Shown piece after piece: positions 1-7,069 of a stretch of 13,362 nt of DNA. Position 1 is the first letter of the stretch. Every line of letters begins with the position of its first letter. The stretch is from Acidimicrobiia bacterium (lineage in GTDB: Bacteria > Actinomycetota > Acidimicrobiia > Acidimicrobiales > Ilumatobacteraceae), in assembly GCA_030425785.1 (NCBI GenBank), contig JAUHYJ010000030.1, positions 1 through 13,362 on the forward strand, read 5' to 3'. The translations under genes and the position numbers were made by a program. The notes beneath the pieces are model-generated. The model saw only the letters and a list, made by a program, of their open reading frames with translations, made no database searches and was not told the DNA's origin.

Positions 1-1974
1 ACCTGGCTCGAGTCGCTGCCCGACTCGTCGTCGCAGATCCTCGCAGCGGCGTTCGAAGCCGCACAGATCCGACCGACCGACCACGTCGACGAGCTGCGGG
101 GCCACTTCGCGAGTGTGGCGGGATGGGCCGGGCTGGCGCGCTGGCGGACCGACTGGGCGCATGCCGACGAGCCGTTGCCGGCCCTGCGACCGATCGACAT
201 CGCGGCCGCGCGAGCCATGCTCGAGGCGGCCGTGCTGATCGCGGCCGGCGTCGCGCCCGACGTCGCTCCGGCGGCCGGCAACCGGACCGGCGAAGACCTC
301 GAGGCTCGGGTCACGTCGGCGGCGAGCCACCTCGGGCTCGCGTCGGAGCCGGCCGCGCGGGATGCGGTGCGGACGATCCTGTCGCTCGTCCCCGAGTCCG
401 TGCGGGCGTCGATCTGGTTGGCCGCGCAGGAGCGCCGGTACGAACACCGGTTGTTGGCCGCCCTCGAGCGGACCGCGGCACGTGCCGCTCCCGCCGGTGA
501 TCGGCCGGAGGCGCAGGTCGCGTTCTGCATCGATGTGCGCTCCGAGGGCCTGCGGCGCCGGTTGGAGGAACTCGGTCACGACGACACCCTGGGCTTCGCC
601 GGCTTCTTCGGGGTGCCGATGGCGGTACGTGAGCTCGGCTGGCCGACGGCCGAGGCACGCTGCCCGGTCCTGGTCGCCCCGTCGGCGGCGGCGCTCGAAC
701 AGCCGCTCGTCGAGCATCTGACCGACGCCGCGCGTCGCGTGGCGCGCGCTGGTGCGATCGAGTCGTTGTCGGACGCACACGGGGCGACGAAGCACGTTCC
801 GGGTGCGACGTTCGCCGCCGCCGAGTCGATCGGCTGGTTCGCCGGGGCGCGGGCGGCGTGGCGCACACTGCTCGCACCCCGGCCCGTGCGGCCCGACGTC
901 CCGACGACGACCGTGCGCATCGGCGACGAGGTCGGCATCGAGCAGCGGGTCCTCGCCGCCGAGGCGGTGCTGCGCACCATGGGTCTCGTCGACGGTTTCG
1001 CTCCGTTGGTGGTGCTCTGCGGCCATACGAGCGCAGTCGTGAACAACGCGCACGGGACGGCGCTCGAGTGCGGCGCCTGTGCCGGCGCGAGCGGCGCGTC
1101 GAACGCCCGCGCCGTCGCCGCACTCCTGAACGAGTCGGACGTGCGGACGGGCCTCGCCGCCACCGGCACCGAGGTCCCCGACGAGACGTGGTTCGTCGGC
1201 GCCGTGCACGACACGGCGAGCGACATCGTGACGATCCTCGACCGCCGGGTCGCGCCGGCGAGCCACCATCGCGCGATCGACGAGCTGCAGGCGCGGCTCG
1301 ACCTGGCGGGCCGTCGTCAGGCCGCCGAGCGCTCCATCGAGCTCCCGGGCGCGACCGATGACGGAGTGCGGGCGCGGGGTCGCGACTGGGCGCAGGTACG
1401 CCCCGAGTGGGGACTCGCCACGAACGCCGCGTTCGTCGTCGCGCCCCGGTCGACCACGGCGTCACTCGACCTCCACGGCCGGGCCTTCCTGCACAGCTAC
1501 GACGCGAGCCGCGACCCGGACGGCTCGATCCTCGAGGCGATCATGACGGCGCCGCTGGTCGTCGGCCACTGGATCTCGTCGCAGTACTACTTCTCGACCG
1601 TCGACCCCGAGGTGTACGGCGCCGGCGACAAGCTGCTGCACAACCCGATCGACGCCGTCGGCGTCATCACCGGCGCCGGCGGCCAGCTGCGGGTCGGGCT
1701 CCCGCTGCAGAGCACCCACGTCGACGACGATGCCCATCACCAGCCGCTGCGCCTGCTCGCCGTGATCGAGGCCGACATCGCCCGGATCGAGTCGATCATC
1801 GCCCGCAACGAGGTGCTGTCCCGACTGGTCGACGGCGGCTGGTTGCGCGTCGCGGCCCGGTCGGCGTCCGGTGAGCCGTGGTCGACCCGCACCCCGGGGG
1901 GCACGTGGCAGCAGCTGCCCCGGGGTGCCAGGATCGAGACGCCCACCCCCGACGACACGTACGAACTGCACTGA
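1..1974 (+). CDS. dabA: DabA, inorganic carbon uptake zinc protein (UPF0753/DUF2309), 5'-truncated by window edge
   Basis: The reading frame is open from base 1 to the TGA at 1972-1974, giving 657 residues; the N-terminal part lies outside the window, as DabA proteins are usually about 800-1000 residues. A GTG at 115 is an internal codon, because the preceding 38 codons also read like the family. DabA is the cytoplasmic, membrane-associated partner of the NuoL-like DabB; the pair takes up inorganic carbon with a zinc site resembling that of beta-carbonic anhydrases. The four residues of that site are all visible: the Cys and Asp of FCIDVRSE (codons at 526 and 532) and, 15 residues apart, the His of LCGHTS (1024) and the Cys of LECGAC (1069). 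This Cys-x-Asp and His-x14-Cys spacing matches characterised DabA. The dabB partner is not visible and would be expected upstream. A PII-like gene follows after 28 nt, probably in the same operon. Confidence 0.93.
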   Translation, partial: TWLESLPDSSSQILAAAFEAAQIRPTDHVDELRGHFASVAGWAGLARWRTDWAHADEPLPALRPIDIAAARAMLEAAVLIAAGVAPDVAPAAGNRTGEDLEARVTSAASHLGLASEPAARDAVRTILSLVPESVRASIWLAAQERRYEHRLLAALERTAARAAPAGDRPEAQVAFCIDVRSEGLRRRLEELGHDDTLGFAGFFGVPMAVRELGWPTAEARCPVLVAPSAAALEQPLVEHLTDAARRVARAGAIESLSDAHGATKHVPGATFAAAESIGWFAGARAAWRTLLAPRPVRPDVPTTTVRIGDEVGIEQRVLAAEAVLRTMGLVDGFAPLVVLCGHTSAVVNNAHGTALECGACAGASGASNARAVAALLNESDVRTGLAATGTEVPDETWFVGAVHDTASDIVTILDRRVAPASHHRAIDELQARLDLAGRRQAAERSIELPGATDDGVRARGRDWAQVRPEWGLATNAAFVVAPRSTTASLDLHGRAFLHSYDASRDPDGSILEAIMTAPLVVGHWISSQYYFSTVDPEVYGAGDKLLHNPIDAVGVITGAGGQLRVGLPLQSTHVDDDAHHQPLRLLAVIEADIARIESIIARNEVLSRLVDGGWLRVAARSASGEPWSTRTPGGTWQQLPRGARIETPTPDDTYELH

Positions 1975-2002
1975 TGACACGCCACTCGCGAGGAGCGACG
2001 AC

Positions 2003-2344
2003 ATGACGACCTGGGACGGACTCACCACGATGGCTCGCATCGAGATCGTGGTCGACGGCGAGCACGTGCCGACCGTGCGCGATCTGCTGCTCGAGGCCGG
2101 AGCGACGGGATACACCGCGCTCCACGGCGTCGCCGGCTTCGGGCACTCGGGCGAACACGCCGGGCGGCTGCTGTTCAACGACCGCAACAGCTTGTCGATG
2201 GTCATCAGCGTCGTGCCGCCCGAGCACGTGCAGCCGGTGGTGGCCGGCATCCGCGCCCTGCTCGACCACCATCACGGCGTGGTGTTCGTCAGCGAGACCC
2301 ACGTCAGTCGGCCGGACTACTTCCAGGCGACGAAGCCCGACTGA
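2003..2344 (+). CDS. PII-like signalling protein linked to DabA
   Basis: This is a 113-residue protein. The ATG at 2003 is chosen because AGGAG at 1991-1995 lies 7 nt upstream; an ATG at 2030 (start MARIEIVV) is a possible alternative that fits the PII core better. The pattern is that of the PII fold: a first strand ARIEIVVDG (residues 11-19), a helix (about 22-33), then TGYTALHGVAGFGHSGEH (35-52), where GFGHSG occupies the place of the nucleotide-binding GxG and T-loop base of PII, and a second beta-alpha-beta unit from SMVISVV to VVFVSETH. The T-loop is short and lacks the uridylylated Tyr context of GlnB/GlnK. PII-like proteins next to bicarbonate transporters or carboxysome genes (SbtB, CPII) bind adenine nucleotides and respond to bicarbonate. 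A regulator of the adjacent Dab transporter is therefore likely, but this is inferred from position and family. Confidence 0.8.
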   Translation: MTTWDGLTTMARIEIVVDGEHVPTVRDLLLEAGATGYTALHGVAGFGHSGEHAGRLLFNDRNSLSMVISVVPPEHVQPVVAGIRALLDHHHGVVFVSETHVSRPDYFQATKPD

Positions 2345-2361
2345 CGGTCGGGCCCGGATCC

Positions 2362-3210
2362 TCAGGCTGCTGCGCCGAATCGATAGCCCGACGAGGCCGT
2401 CGATCCCATCCACGAGTCCTCGTGGTACTGGAGGACGCCCGGCTCGTCCTCGGCCGCGCCGACGGCCACCAGTAACGGGACGAAGTGCTCTTCGCGAGGA
2501 TGGCACTGTCGGGCGCTCGGCGCGTCCTCCCATGACCGGAGACGGTCGCTGCGGTCGGCGCCCGCGTGGCCGACCACACTGGCGGTGAGCCAGTGGTCGA
2601 ACTCCCGCGAGGGAGCCTGCGACGCCGGACCGAACGCCCGCAGGTCATGGAAGGTCGGCACCCCGCTGGCGATGATCAGCACGCCCTCGTCGCGCACGGG
2701 GGCGAGTGCCCGGCCCGCCGCGAGATGCGCGTCGACGTCGAAGTCGCGCCGCACCGACAGCTGCACGATCGGCACGTCGGCATCGGGGTAGGTGACGTAC
2801 AGCGGAGCGAACACGCCGTGGTCGAACCCGCGGTTCGGGTCCGCCGCCGTGGCGAAGCCCGCACCCTCGAGCAGCTCGGCAACGCGGGCGGCGACGTCGG
2901 GTGCGCCGGGAGCCGGGTACTGGATCTCGTAGGTGAAGTCGGGGAAGCCTCCGTAGTCGTAGAGCATCGGCGGGTGCGGGTGGGTCTGCACCGTGAACTC
3001 GTCGGTCTCCCAGTGGGCCGAGATCACGAGAACGGCTCGGGGCCGCACCCCGACCTCGTCGGGAATCGCCCGGAGCGACTCGGTGAGCGGTCGCCAGTCG
3101 CCCGGGAGGAGATCGGTGATCCAGGGCCACGGGCCACCCCCGTGCGAGATCGCATAGGTGGGGAGACGGGCGGATCGGGCGGCGTGGTCGGGGTCGGTCG
3201 TGAGTTGCAT
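2362..3210 (-). CDS. Class III extradiol dioxygenase, LigB / 4,5-DOPA dioxygenase (DODA, YgiD-like) family
   Basis: The protein has 282 residues, a usual length for the family. The start at 3210 is supported by AAGGAGGG 4 nt upstream on the minus strand; a Met codon seven codons further upstream would place the ribosome site inside the gene. These enzymes use one non-haem metal to cleave aromatic diols next to a hydroxyl group. The conserved metal-binding His residues are visible: His23 (ISHGGGP), His66 (SAHWE), His188 (TFHDLR) and His242 (EEHFVP). The family blocks YDYGGFP (84-90) and DHGVFAPL (130-137) are also present; His131 is the usual second-sphere or catalytic His. The physiological substrate is unknown: DODA homologues act on catechols, but quinone or xenobiotic detoxification is as likely. 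The gene has its own promoter with an embedded palindrome at 3230-3258. It converges on the PII-like gene with only 17 bp between stops. Confidence 0.9.
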   Translation of the reverse strand: MQLTTDPDHAARSARLPTYAISHGGGPWPWITDLLPGDWRPLTESLRAIPDEVGVRPRAVLVISAHWETDEFTVQTHPHPPMLYDYGGFPDFTYEIQYPAPGAPDVAARVAELLEGAGFATAADPNRGFDHGVFAPLYVTYPDADVPIVQLSVRRDFDVDAHLAAGRALAPVRDEGVLIIASGVPTFHDLRAFGPASQAPSREFDHWLTASVVGHAGADRSDRLRSWEDAPSARQCHPREEHFVPLLVAVGAAEDEPGVLQYHEDSWMGSTASSGYRFGAAA

Positions 3211-3229
3211 CGGCCCTCCTTCCAGCAGC

Positions 3230-3258
3230 ACAGTAGTTCAACTTTGAACTGAATGCAA
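3230..3258 (-). promoter_or_regulatory. Promoter of the dioxygenase gene with MarR-type operator in the spacer
   Basis: On the minus strand, TTGCAT (3258-3253) is followed by exactly 17 nt and then TACTGT (3235-3230), a plausible sigma-70-type -35/-10 pair. The -10 lies about 20 nt before the ATG and leaves room for the AAGGAGGG ribosome site. The spacer carries a perfect 16-bp palindrome at 3235-3250, AGTTCAA-CT-TTGAACT (7-2-7). The TTCAA-nn-TTGAA core resembles operators of MarR-family repressors, which commonly control quinone or aromatic dioxygenase genes. Bound protein would block both promoter elements. No MarR gene is visible in the window. Confidence 0.68.
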
Positions 3259-3333
3259 CGTCACCAGGTCGCACGGGTCCGCGACCCCGGCCAACGAGAT
3301 GGCGGCGAGCGCCGGTCATCGACCGACCACGCC

Positions 3334-3666
3334 TCAGCGCCAGAACACCGACATCGGGTCGTCGTCGATCTCAAGCAGCAGGTCGGCGACGAACCGAGTC
3401 GGTGCGGCGCGGTCGTACCGACGGAACCTGCCCGTCGCGTCGGGCCGGTACAGCGTCCACTCGCGACGCGAGGCCACGTAGCGGAGGCGGGCGATCGGAG
3501 TGCGGATCCAGTGGCGGCCGGCCAACTGGTCCCACGGCGGCCGCGCCTCGTGGATCGTGACACCGCGCGCGGTCTCGTCCACTTCGATGCGTGCCTCGCC
3601 GCGCGCCTCGGCCGCGGTGCGATCGGCCGCCCATCGGCGGATGCGCGTGACGTCGAGCTCCGGCAT
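3334..3666 (-). CDS. DUF3024 family protein
   Basis: The protein has 110 residues, starting MPELDVTRI. The best-conserved stretches are typical of DUF3024: VTIHEARPPW (about residues 36-45), PIARLRY (57-63), REWTLYRP (68-75) and the C-terminal LLLEIDDDPMSVFW. The family has no assigned biochemical role. It is small, soluble and rich in Arg and Trp, with no signal peptide or membrane segment. No good ribosome site is seen before the ATG; a GTG codon directly precedes it in frame and could equally be used. It lies 123 nt upstream of the dioxygenase gene in the same direction. Because the dioxygenase has its own promoter in that gap, the two are probably not one fixed operon. Its start faces the UBP zinc-finger gene 86 bp away. 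Confidence 0.78.
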   Translation of the reverse strand: MPELDVTRIRRWAADRTAAEARGEARIEVDETARGVTIHEARPPWDQLAGRHWIRTPIARLRYVASRREWTLYRPDATGRFRRYDRAAPTRFVADLLLEIDDDPMSVFWR

Positions 3667-3740
3667 CACCGCGCGCCATGTTCGCGCGACCGACGACGTG
3701 CCGGGACCGTCCCGCCCTGGTAGCGCTCGACCCGGTGCGA

Positions 3741-3752
3741 TACAACGGGGCC
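3741..3752 (+). promoter_or_regulatory. Possible leaderless -10 element before the UBP zinc-finger gene
   Basis: TACAAC (3741-3746) fits the TAnnnT-like -10 of actinobacteria except at its last base. It ends exactly 6 nt before the ATG at 3753, so transcription could begin at the start codon. There is no Shine-Dalgarno sequence upstream, which supports a leaderless message. No convincing -35 is seen. The same geometry occurs before the AraC-type gene at 7196. Confidence 0.4.
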
Positions 3753-4058
3753 ATGGCCGGATGCCGACACCTCCCCGACGACCTGTCCCCACCGCCGCCG
3801 AGTGACTGGGCGGGCTGCACCTCGTGCATCGCGGCAGGTCGTCGCGACTGGGTCCACCTCAGGGAGTGCCAGGCGTGCGGGCTCGTCGGCTGCTGCGACA
3901 GCTCGCCCGCGCAGCATGCGACCGCTCACGCCCGTCGCACACCCGACCACCCGTTGGTGCGGTCGATGGAACCGGGCGAGAACTGGTGGTACTGCTACGA
4001 CGACGACCGAGCCTTCGAGCTCGTCGCCGCACCGCCGGCGCCGACGCGCACGGCGTGA
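3753..4058 (+). CDS. UBP-type zinc-finger domain protein
   Basis: The protein has 101 residues and is almost entirely one zf-UBP domain. Visible zinc ligands include Cys4 and His6 (GCRHL), Cys22 and Cys25 (GCTSC), Cys39 and Cys42 (ECQACG), Cys47/Cys48 (VGCCDSS) and the His residues of SPAQHATAH and TPDHPLVRS (His55, His59, His66). The family ending RSMEPGENWWYCYDD (70-84) follows; this Trp/Tyr-rich turn lines the ubiquitin-tail pocket in eukaryotic UBP fingers such as those of HDAC6 and USP5. Stand-alone bacterial copies are common in actinobacteria, but their ligand is unknown; ubiquitin binding should not be assumed. The ATG at 3753 is preferred over an ATG at 3678 because the domain starts there. 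The gene is convergent with the DUF4389 gene, 22 bp apart. Confidence 0.85.
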   Translation: MAGCRHLPDDLSPPPPSDWAGCTSCIAAGRRDWVHLRECQACGLVGCCDSSPAQHATAHARRTPDHPLVRSMEPGENWWYCYDDDRAFELVAAPPAPTRTA

Positions 4059-4060
4059 GC

Positions 4061-4081
4061 ACCGGTCGGCCCGACGCCGGT
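4061..4081. terminator. Possible bidirectional hairpin between convergent genes
   Basis: ACCGG at 4061-4065 pairs with CCGGT at 4077-4081, and an inner TCGG-C-CCGA (4066-4074) can pair as well, with a CG bulge. It fills the 22-bp gap between the stops of the zinc-finger and DUF4389 genes. There is no T-rich tail, so termination is only suggested. Confidence 0.3.
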
Positions 4082-4701
4082 CAGGCGGCCGGCAGCGAGA
4101 ACGGCGGGTACTGGCGCTCGACCATCGTGATGTAGGTCCACACCCGGTAGTAGAAGTTGCTGACGCGCACCAGGAAGTCCCGCATGCCCGTCGGCCAGGC
4201 GCCCGTGAACATCACCGCGAACCAGCCGACGATCGCGACCACCGCTGCGGCGAGGAAGTACACGATCGCCACGAGGTAGAGCGGGATCGCCAGGAACACG
4301 TTGAACGCCGCGGTACGCGGGGCCGTGGGCGGCGGCGTCGGCAGCTCGAGCCGCACCGGCGGGTAGTGGTCGTTGTCGTCCGGGCCGGTGCCGAAGTCGA
4401 ACGGCGGATACGTCTCGGAGTAGCCCATCAGGAATCCGCCGGCGCGGGCGTTGTACCGCTCGTACATCGCCATCACCCCGTACAGCGAGGGGTGCAGCTT
4501 GCCGGTCACGATGAGCATCACCCAGTAGACGAGGAAGACGGCGCGCGACAGGATCTGCAGCGCGTACAGGACGATGCCGTGGGGGATGTACAGCACCCAG
4601 TTGACGAGGGGGCGCCACCGCGCCAACTCGTAAGGGGACTCGACGACCAGGTACTCCCGGTCGGCCGGCGCTGGGACGGTCGGGGGACGGAACTCGCTCA
4701 T
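4081..4701 (-). CDS. DUF4389 membrane protein with two repeated units
   Basis: The protein has 206 residues. The start at 4701 is well supported by AGGAGGT (4715-4709) 7 nt upstream. The chain contains two copies of the DUF4389 unit. Each has a hydrophobic hairpin starting at an IP motif (YIPHG near residue 38, AIPLY near 145), a VTG or FTG turn after a Trp-rich helix, an aromatic/basic segment and an ending TYPPF or QYPPF (about 97-101 and 199-203). Four membrane segments are likely, with the loops between units on one face of the membrane. The function of the family is unknown; no catalytic or metal motif is seen. It lies 112 nt downstream of the VOC gene on the same strand. It could belong to that operon, but the strong ribosome site would suit independent expression too. 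Confidence 0.85.
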   Translation of the reverse strand: MSEFRPPTVPAPADREYLVVESPYELARWRPLVNWVLYIPHGIVLYALQILSRAVFLVYWVMLIVTGKLHPSLYGVMAMYERYNARAGGFLMGYSETYPPFDFGTGPDDNDHYPPVRLELPTPPPTAPRTAAFNVFLAIPLYLVAIVYFLAAAVVAIVGWFAVMFTGAWPTGMRDFLVRVSNFYYRVWTYITMVERQYPPFSLPAA

Positions 4702-4813
4702 CTCTCACACCTCCTGGAGATCGTGGAGTGACGATGGGGGCCTCACGCCCTCCACGTGCCCACCTCCGCCGTGGGGCGAGCAGAGCCGTTCGTCACCAGC
4801 CGCGCCACGTCGT

Positions 4814-5239
4814 TCAGCCGAGTTCCTGGAACAGGGTCAGGTGGATCGGCCCCGGACCGTCGAGGCGAGCATTCGACGACCGCCACGGTGTCTCGGTCGG
4901 TGGCGCGACGAGCGACGCGCCGGCGACGGCAGCCCGATCGGTCACCGCGTCGACGTCGTCGACCTCGAACGCGACGCGGACCCGCGGGCTGACCTCCCGG
5001 CCGACCTCGAGCCGATCGATCAGGCGACGTTGCGCCGCCGTGACGAGCTCGAGTGTCGCCCGCCCGGCCTGCAACGCGACGACCCGCGCGTCGTCGTCCG
5101 AATCGACGGCGAACTCCTCGGGCATCCCCAGGACGTCGCGGTAGAACGCGACCGCGACGTCGAGGTCCTCGACCTCGACGACGACCCGGAGCTGTCGCAC
5201 CGAGCCGTCGCCGACGTCGATGGAGGTCGATGCGCTCAT
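4814..5239 (-). CDS. VOC-fold (glyoxalase/bleomycin-resistance-like) protein
   Basis: The protein has 141 residues with the paired beta-alpha-beta-beta-beta arrangement of the VOC superfamily: LRVVVEVEDLDVAVAFYRDVLG (from residue 17), ATLELV (61-66), then VRVAFEVDDVDAV (87-99) and a closing HLTLFQEL. The ATG overlaps the stop of the upstream dehydrogenase gene by four bases (ATGA), and GAGGT lies 6 nt upstream inside that gene, so translation is probably coupled. The His residues that usually begin the metal-binding strands are replaced by Arg18 and Arg88, while Glu64 is kept. Metal-dependent glyoxalase or dioxygenase activity is therefore doubtful, and a binding role is possible. Substrate is not known. 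Confidence 0.83.
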   Translation of the reverse strand: MSASTSIDVGDGSVRQLRVVVEVEDLDVAVAFYRDVLGMPEEFAVDSDDDARVVALQAGRATLELVTAAQRRLIDRLEVGREVSPRVRVAFEVDDVDAVTDRAAVAGASLVAPPTETPWRSSNARLDGPGPIHLTLFQELG

Positions 5240-6288
5240 CGGCCGACCTCGACGACCAGCGCGATCTTGCCGAGCGCACGCCCGCTCTGCAGGTGGGCGA
5301 TCGCGTCGGCCGCCTCGGGCAGTGGATACGTGCGATCGACGACCGGCGTGACGTGGCCGTGCTCGACGAGATCGGCCAGCCGTTCCAGATGTCCGGCGTC
5401 TTCCCGGGCGACGAAGGTGGTGAGCCGCTGACGACTGACCGTCGAGGCGAGCCCGGCGCGGATCTGACGATCGATCCCGCCGATCAGACGGCCACCGTTC
5501 TCGCCACCGACGATGACGAGCGTGCCGGTCGGCGTCAGCGCCCGGCGAAGGTCGCGCAGGCGCCGGTTGCCACCGGTGTCGATGATGACGTCGTAGCGAT
5601 CGGCCTGCGCGAGCGGGTCCTGTGACCGGTAGTCGAGTACCCGGGCCGCACCGAGGCGGCGGACCGCGTCGAGCTTCGAGCCGCTGGCCACGCCGGTGAC
5701 GATGCCGCCGAGGGCCGTCGCGATCTGCACGGCGTACGTGCCGACGCCGCCCGACGCACCCAGGACGAGGACCTGGTCGCCGGGCCGGACCCGTCCGTGG
5801 TCCTCGACCGCCTGGAGCGCAGTCGTGCCCGTGACCGCCAGCACACCGGCGGCGGTGACGTCGAGGCCGGTCGGGATCGCAGCGAGCCGATCCTCGTCTG
5901 CGCGGGCGAACTCGGCGTACGTGCCGTGCCCGTGGCCGAAGACGCGGTCGCCCTCGGCGAAGCGGGTGACTCCGACGCCCACCGCCTCGACAACGCCGGC
6001 GACGTCGACGCCGGGGACCGGGTTGCGGGGGCGTCGCAGACCGAACGCCAGGCGTGTGAGGTAGGGACGTCCGGTCATCAGGTGCCAGACGCCCCGGTCG
6101 ACGCCGGCCGCCGCGACCCGGACGAGCACCTCGTGCTCGCCGAGCTCGGGCCGCGGGATCCGGCGGTGTTCCAGCACGTCGACGTCGCCGTAGCGGCGCT
6201 GGACGACGGCGAACATCGTGTCGGTCCGGTGCCGGTCGACACCGGGGAGGTCGTGTGGGGAAGGTGCGGAGACGGGGAGCGTGTTCAT
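5236..6288 (-). CDS. Zinc-free medium-chain dehydrogenase/reductase (quinone-oxidoreductase-like)
   Basis: The protein has 350 residues. It has a GroES-like N-terminal fold (MFAVVQRRYGDVDVL from residue 25; PGVDVAGVVEAVG at 92-104; GDRVFG at 113-118) followed by a Rossmann domain with VLVLGASGGVGTYAVQIA (173-190), the AxxGGVG nucleotide-binding loop of NADPH-dependent quinone oxidoreductases. The Cys and His ligands of zinc alcohol dehydrogenases are absent, and no Cys is seen in the chain. Reduction of quinones, enones or similar electrophiles using NAD(P)H is likely; the true substrate is unknown. The start at 6288 is favoured by GAAAGGAC (6303-6296) 7 nt upstream. A start at 6216 (MFAVV) would match the usual family N-terminus but has only a weak ribosome site. 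It sits between the DUF4386 gene (34-nt gap) and the VOC gene (4-nt overlap). Confidence 0.88.
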   Translation of the reverse strand: MNTLPVSAPSPHDLPGVDRHRTDTMFAVVQRRYGDVDVLEHRRIPRPELGEHEVLVRVAAAGVDRGVWHLMTGRPYLTRLAFGLRRPRNPVPGVDVAGVVEAVGVGVTRFAEGDRVFGHGHGTYAEFARADEDRLAAIPTGLDVTAAGVLAVTGTTALQAVEDHGRVRPGDQVLVLGASGGVGTYAVQIATALGGIVTGVASGSKLDAVRRLGAARVLDYRSQDPLAQADRYDVIIDTGGNRRLRDLRRALTPTGTLVIVGGENGGRLIGGIDRQIRAGLASTVSRQRLTTFVAREDAGHLERLADLVEHGHVTPVVDRTYPLPEAADAIAHLQSGRALGKIALVVEVGR

Positions 6289-6322
6289 GTGCTCGGTCCT
6301 TTCAGGTGAGGAAGCGGTCGGG

Positions 6323-7069
6323 TCAGACAGCGACGGGGTCGGGACGGCCGATGGGGCCGCTCGTGGCGCCGGCGGGGCGGTCGAGGCCACGGGTGACGAG
6401 GCGGATCGCAAACGCGAGTTCGACGACGAGCGGGACGACGTAGAGCGGCTCGATCACCGAGCTGGCGTCGGGCGCGAACACCGCGGCCGACGAGCCGGCG
6501 AGGTACACGAGGCCGGTCGCCGCCATGCCCCACGAGAGCCAGCGGGGCACGAGGTCACCCGTCGAGAGCAGGCGGGCGAGCACGAGGCAGCTGAACGCAA
6601 AGGCGATCAGGCCGATGTCGTAGCCGAGCGCATGACGCTCGACGGCGTCGAGGGCATCCTGGGCCGCACCGGTGGCGATCGTGCCGTCGGCGCCGACCGC
6701 ATCCCGGGAGCTACCGAGCGCCGTGACCAGGTTCAGCAGGTTGACGGCGATGATCGCACCCTGGATCAACCGCAGGACGGCCGCCGAGATCGCCCAACGG
6801 CGGTTGACGTGGCGCAGCAGGCCGAGCAAGCCGAACGCCACCGTGACGTCGAGGCCGATCATGACCACGTCGGCGCCGATGCCGACTCCGAACAGGCCGG
6901 GCGAGTCGGCGATGTTCTGCGCCGTGGCGACCGGATCGTCGTCGACGATCAGCGAACCGCGGACGGCGAACTCGGCGAAGACGCCGGTCGCGATGATGCC
7001 GAGGTACGCGAGCCCGGTTCGGCGTGCGAGCTTCGACGGCTTCGTGTGGGTGGTGGTGACGGTGTTCAT
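6323..7069 (-). CDS. DUF4386 family multi-pass membrane protein
   Basis: The protein has 248 residues with six likely membrane helices: about residues 17-36, 60-85, 92-117, 150-170, 178-199 and 208-226. The opening RTGLAYLGIIATGVFAEF, the DDDPVATAQNIADSPGLF loop (residues 43-60) and the RLIQGAIIAVNLLNL helix are the recognisable DUF4386 pattern. The family has no known biochemical role. The ATG at 7069 follows GAAAGGAC (7082-7075) by 5 nt; nearly the same leader and first codons (ATG AAC AC) recur at the next gene. It is the first gene of the operon DUF4386-dehydrogenase-VOC. It is divergent from an AraC-type regulator with 126 bp between them, which makes that regulator a candidate controller. 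Confidence 0.87.
   Translation of the reverse strand: MNTVTTTHTKPSKLARRTGLAYLGIIATGVFAEFAVRGSLIVDDDPVATAQNIADSPGLFGVGIGADVVMIGLDVTVAFGLLGLLRHVNRRWAISAAVLRLIQGAIIAVNLLNLVTALGSSRDAVGADGTIATGAAQDALDAVERHALGYDIGLIAFAFSCLVLARLLSTGDLVPRWLSWGMAATGLVYLAGSSAAVFAPDASSVIEPLYVVPLVVELAFAIRLVTRGLDRPAGATSGPIGRPDPVAV

Noticed and set aside
115..117. GTG as start of dabA
   Set aside because: The frame stays open to base 1 and the earlier residues fit the family, so the gene begins outside the window.
311..1465. Long open frame on the minus strand across dabA
   Set aside because: It is Arg/Pro/Ser-rich low-complexity translation typical of an antisense frame in GC-rich coding DNA; DabA motifs occupy the plus strand.
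2349..2356. CGGGCCCG palindrome between convergent stops as a terminator
   Set aside because: There is no loop and no T-run, and 8-bp GC palindromes are expected by chance at this base composition.
3251..3333. Possible small gene or RNA between the DUF3024 gene and the dioxygenase promoter
   Set aside because: No start with ribosome site, no convincing hairpin and no conserved motif could be seen in these 83 bp.
4702..4813. Independent promoter for the DUF4389 gene
   Set aside because: Only the ribosome site is clear; no -35/-10 pair with reasonable spacing was found in the 112-bp gap.
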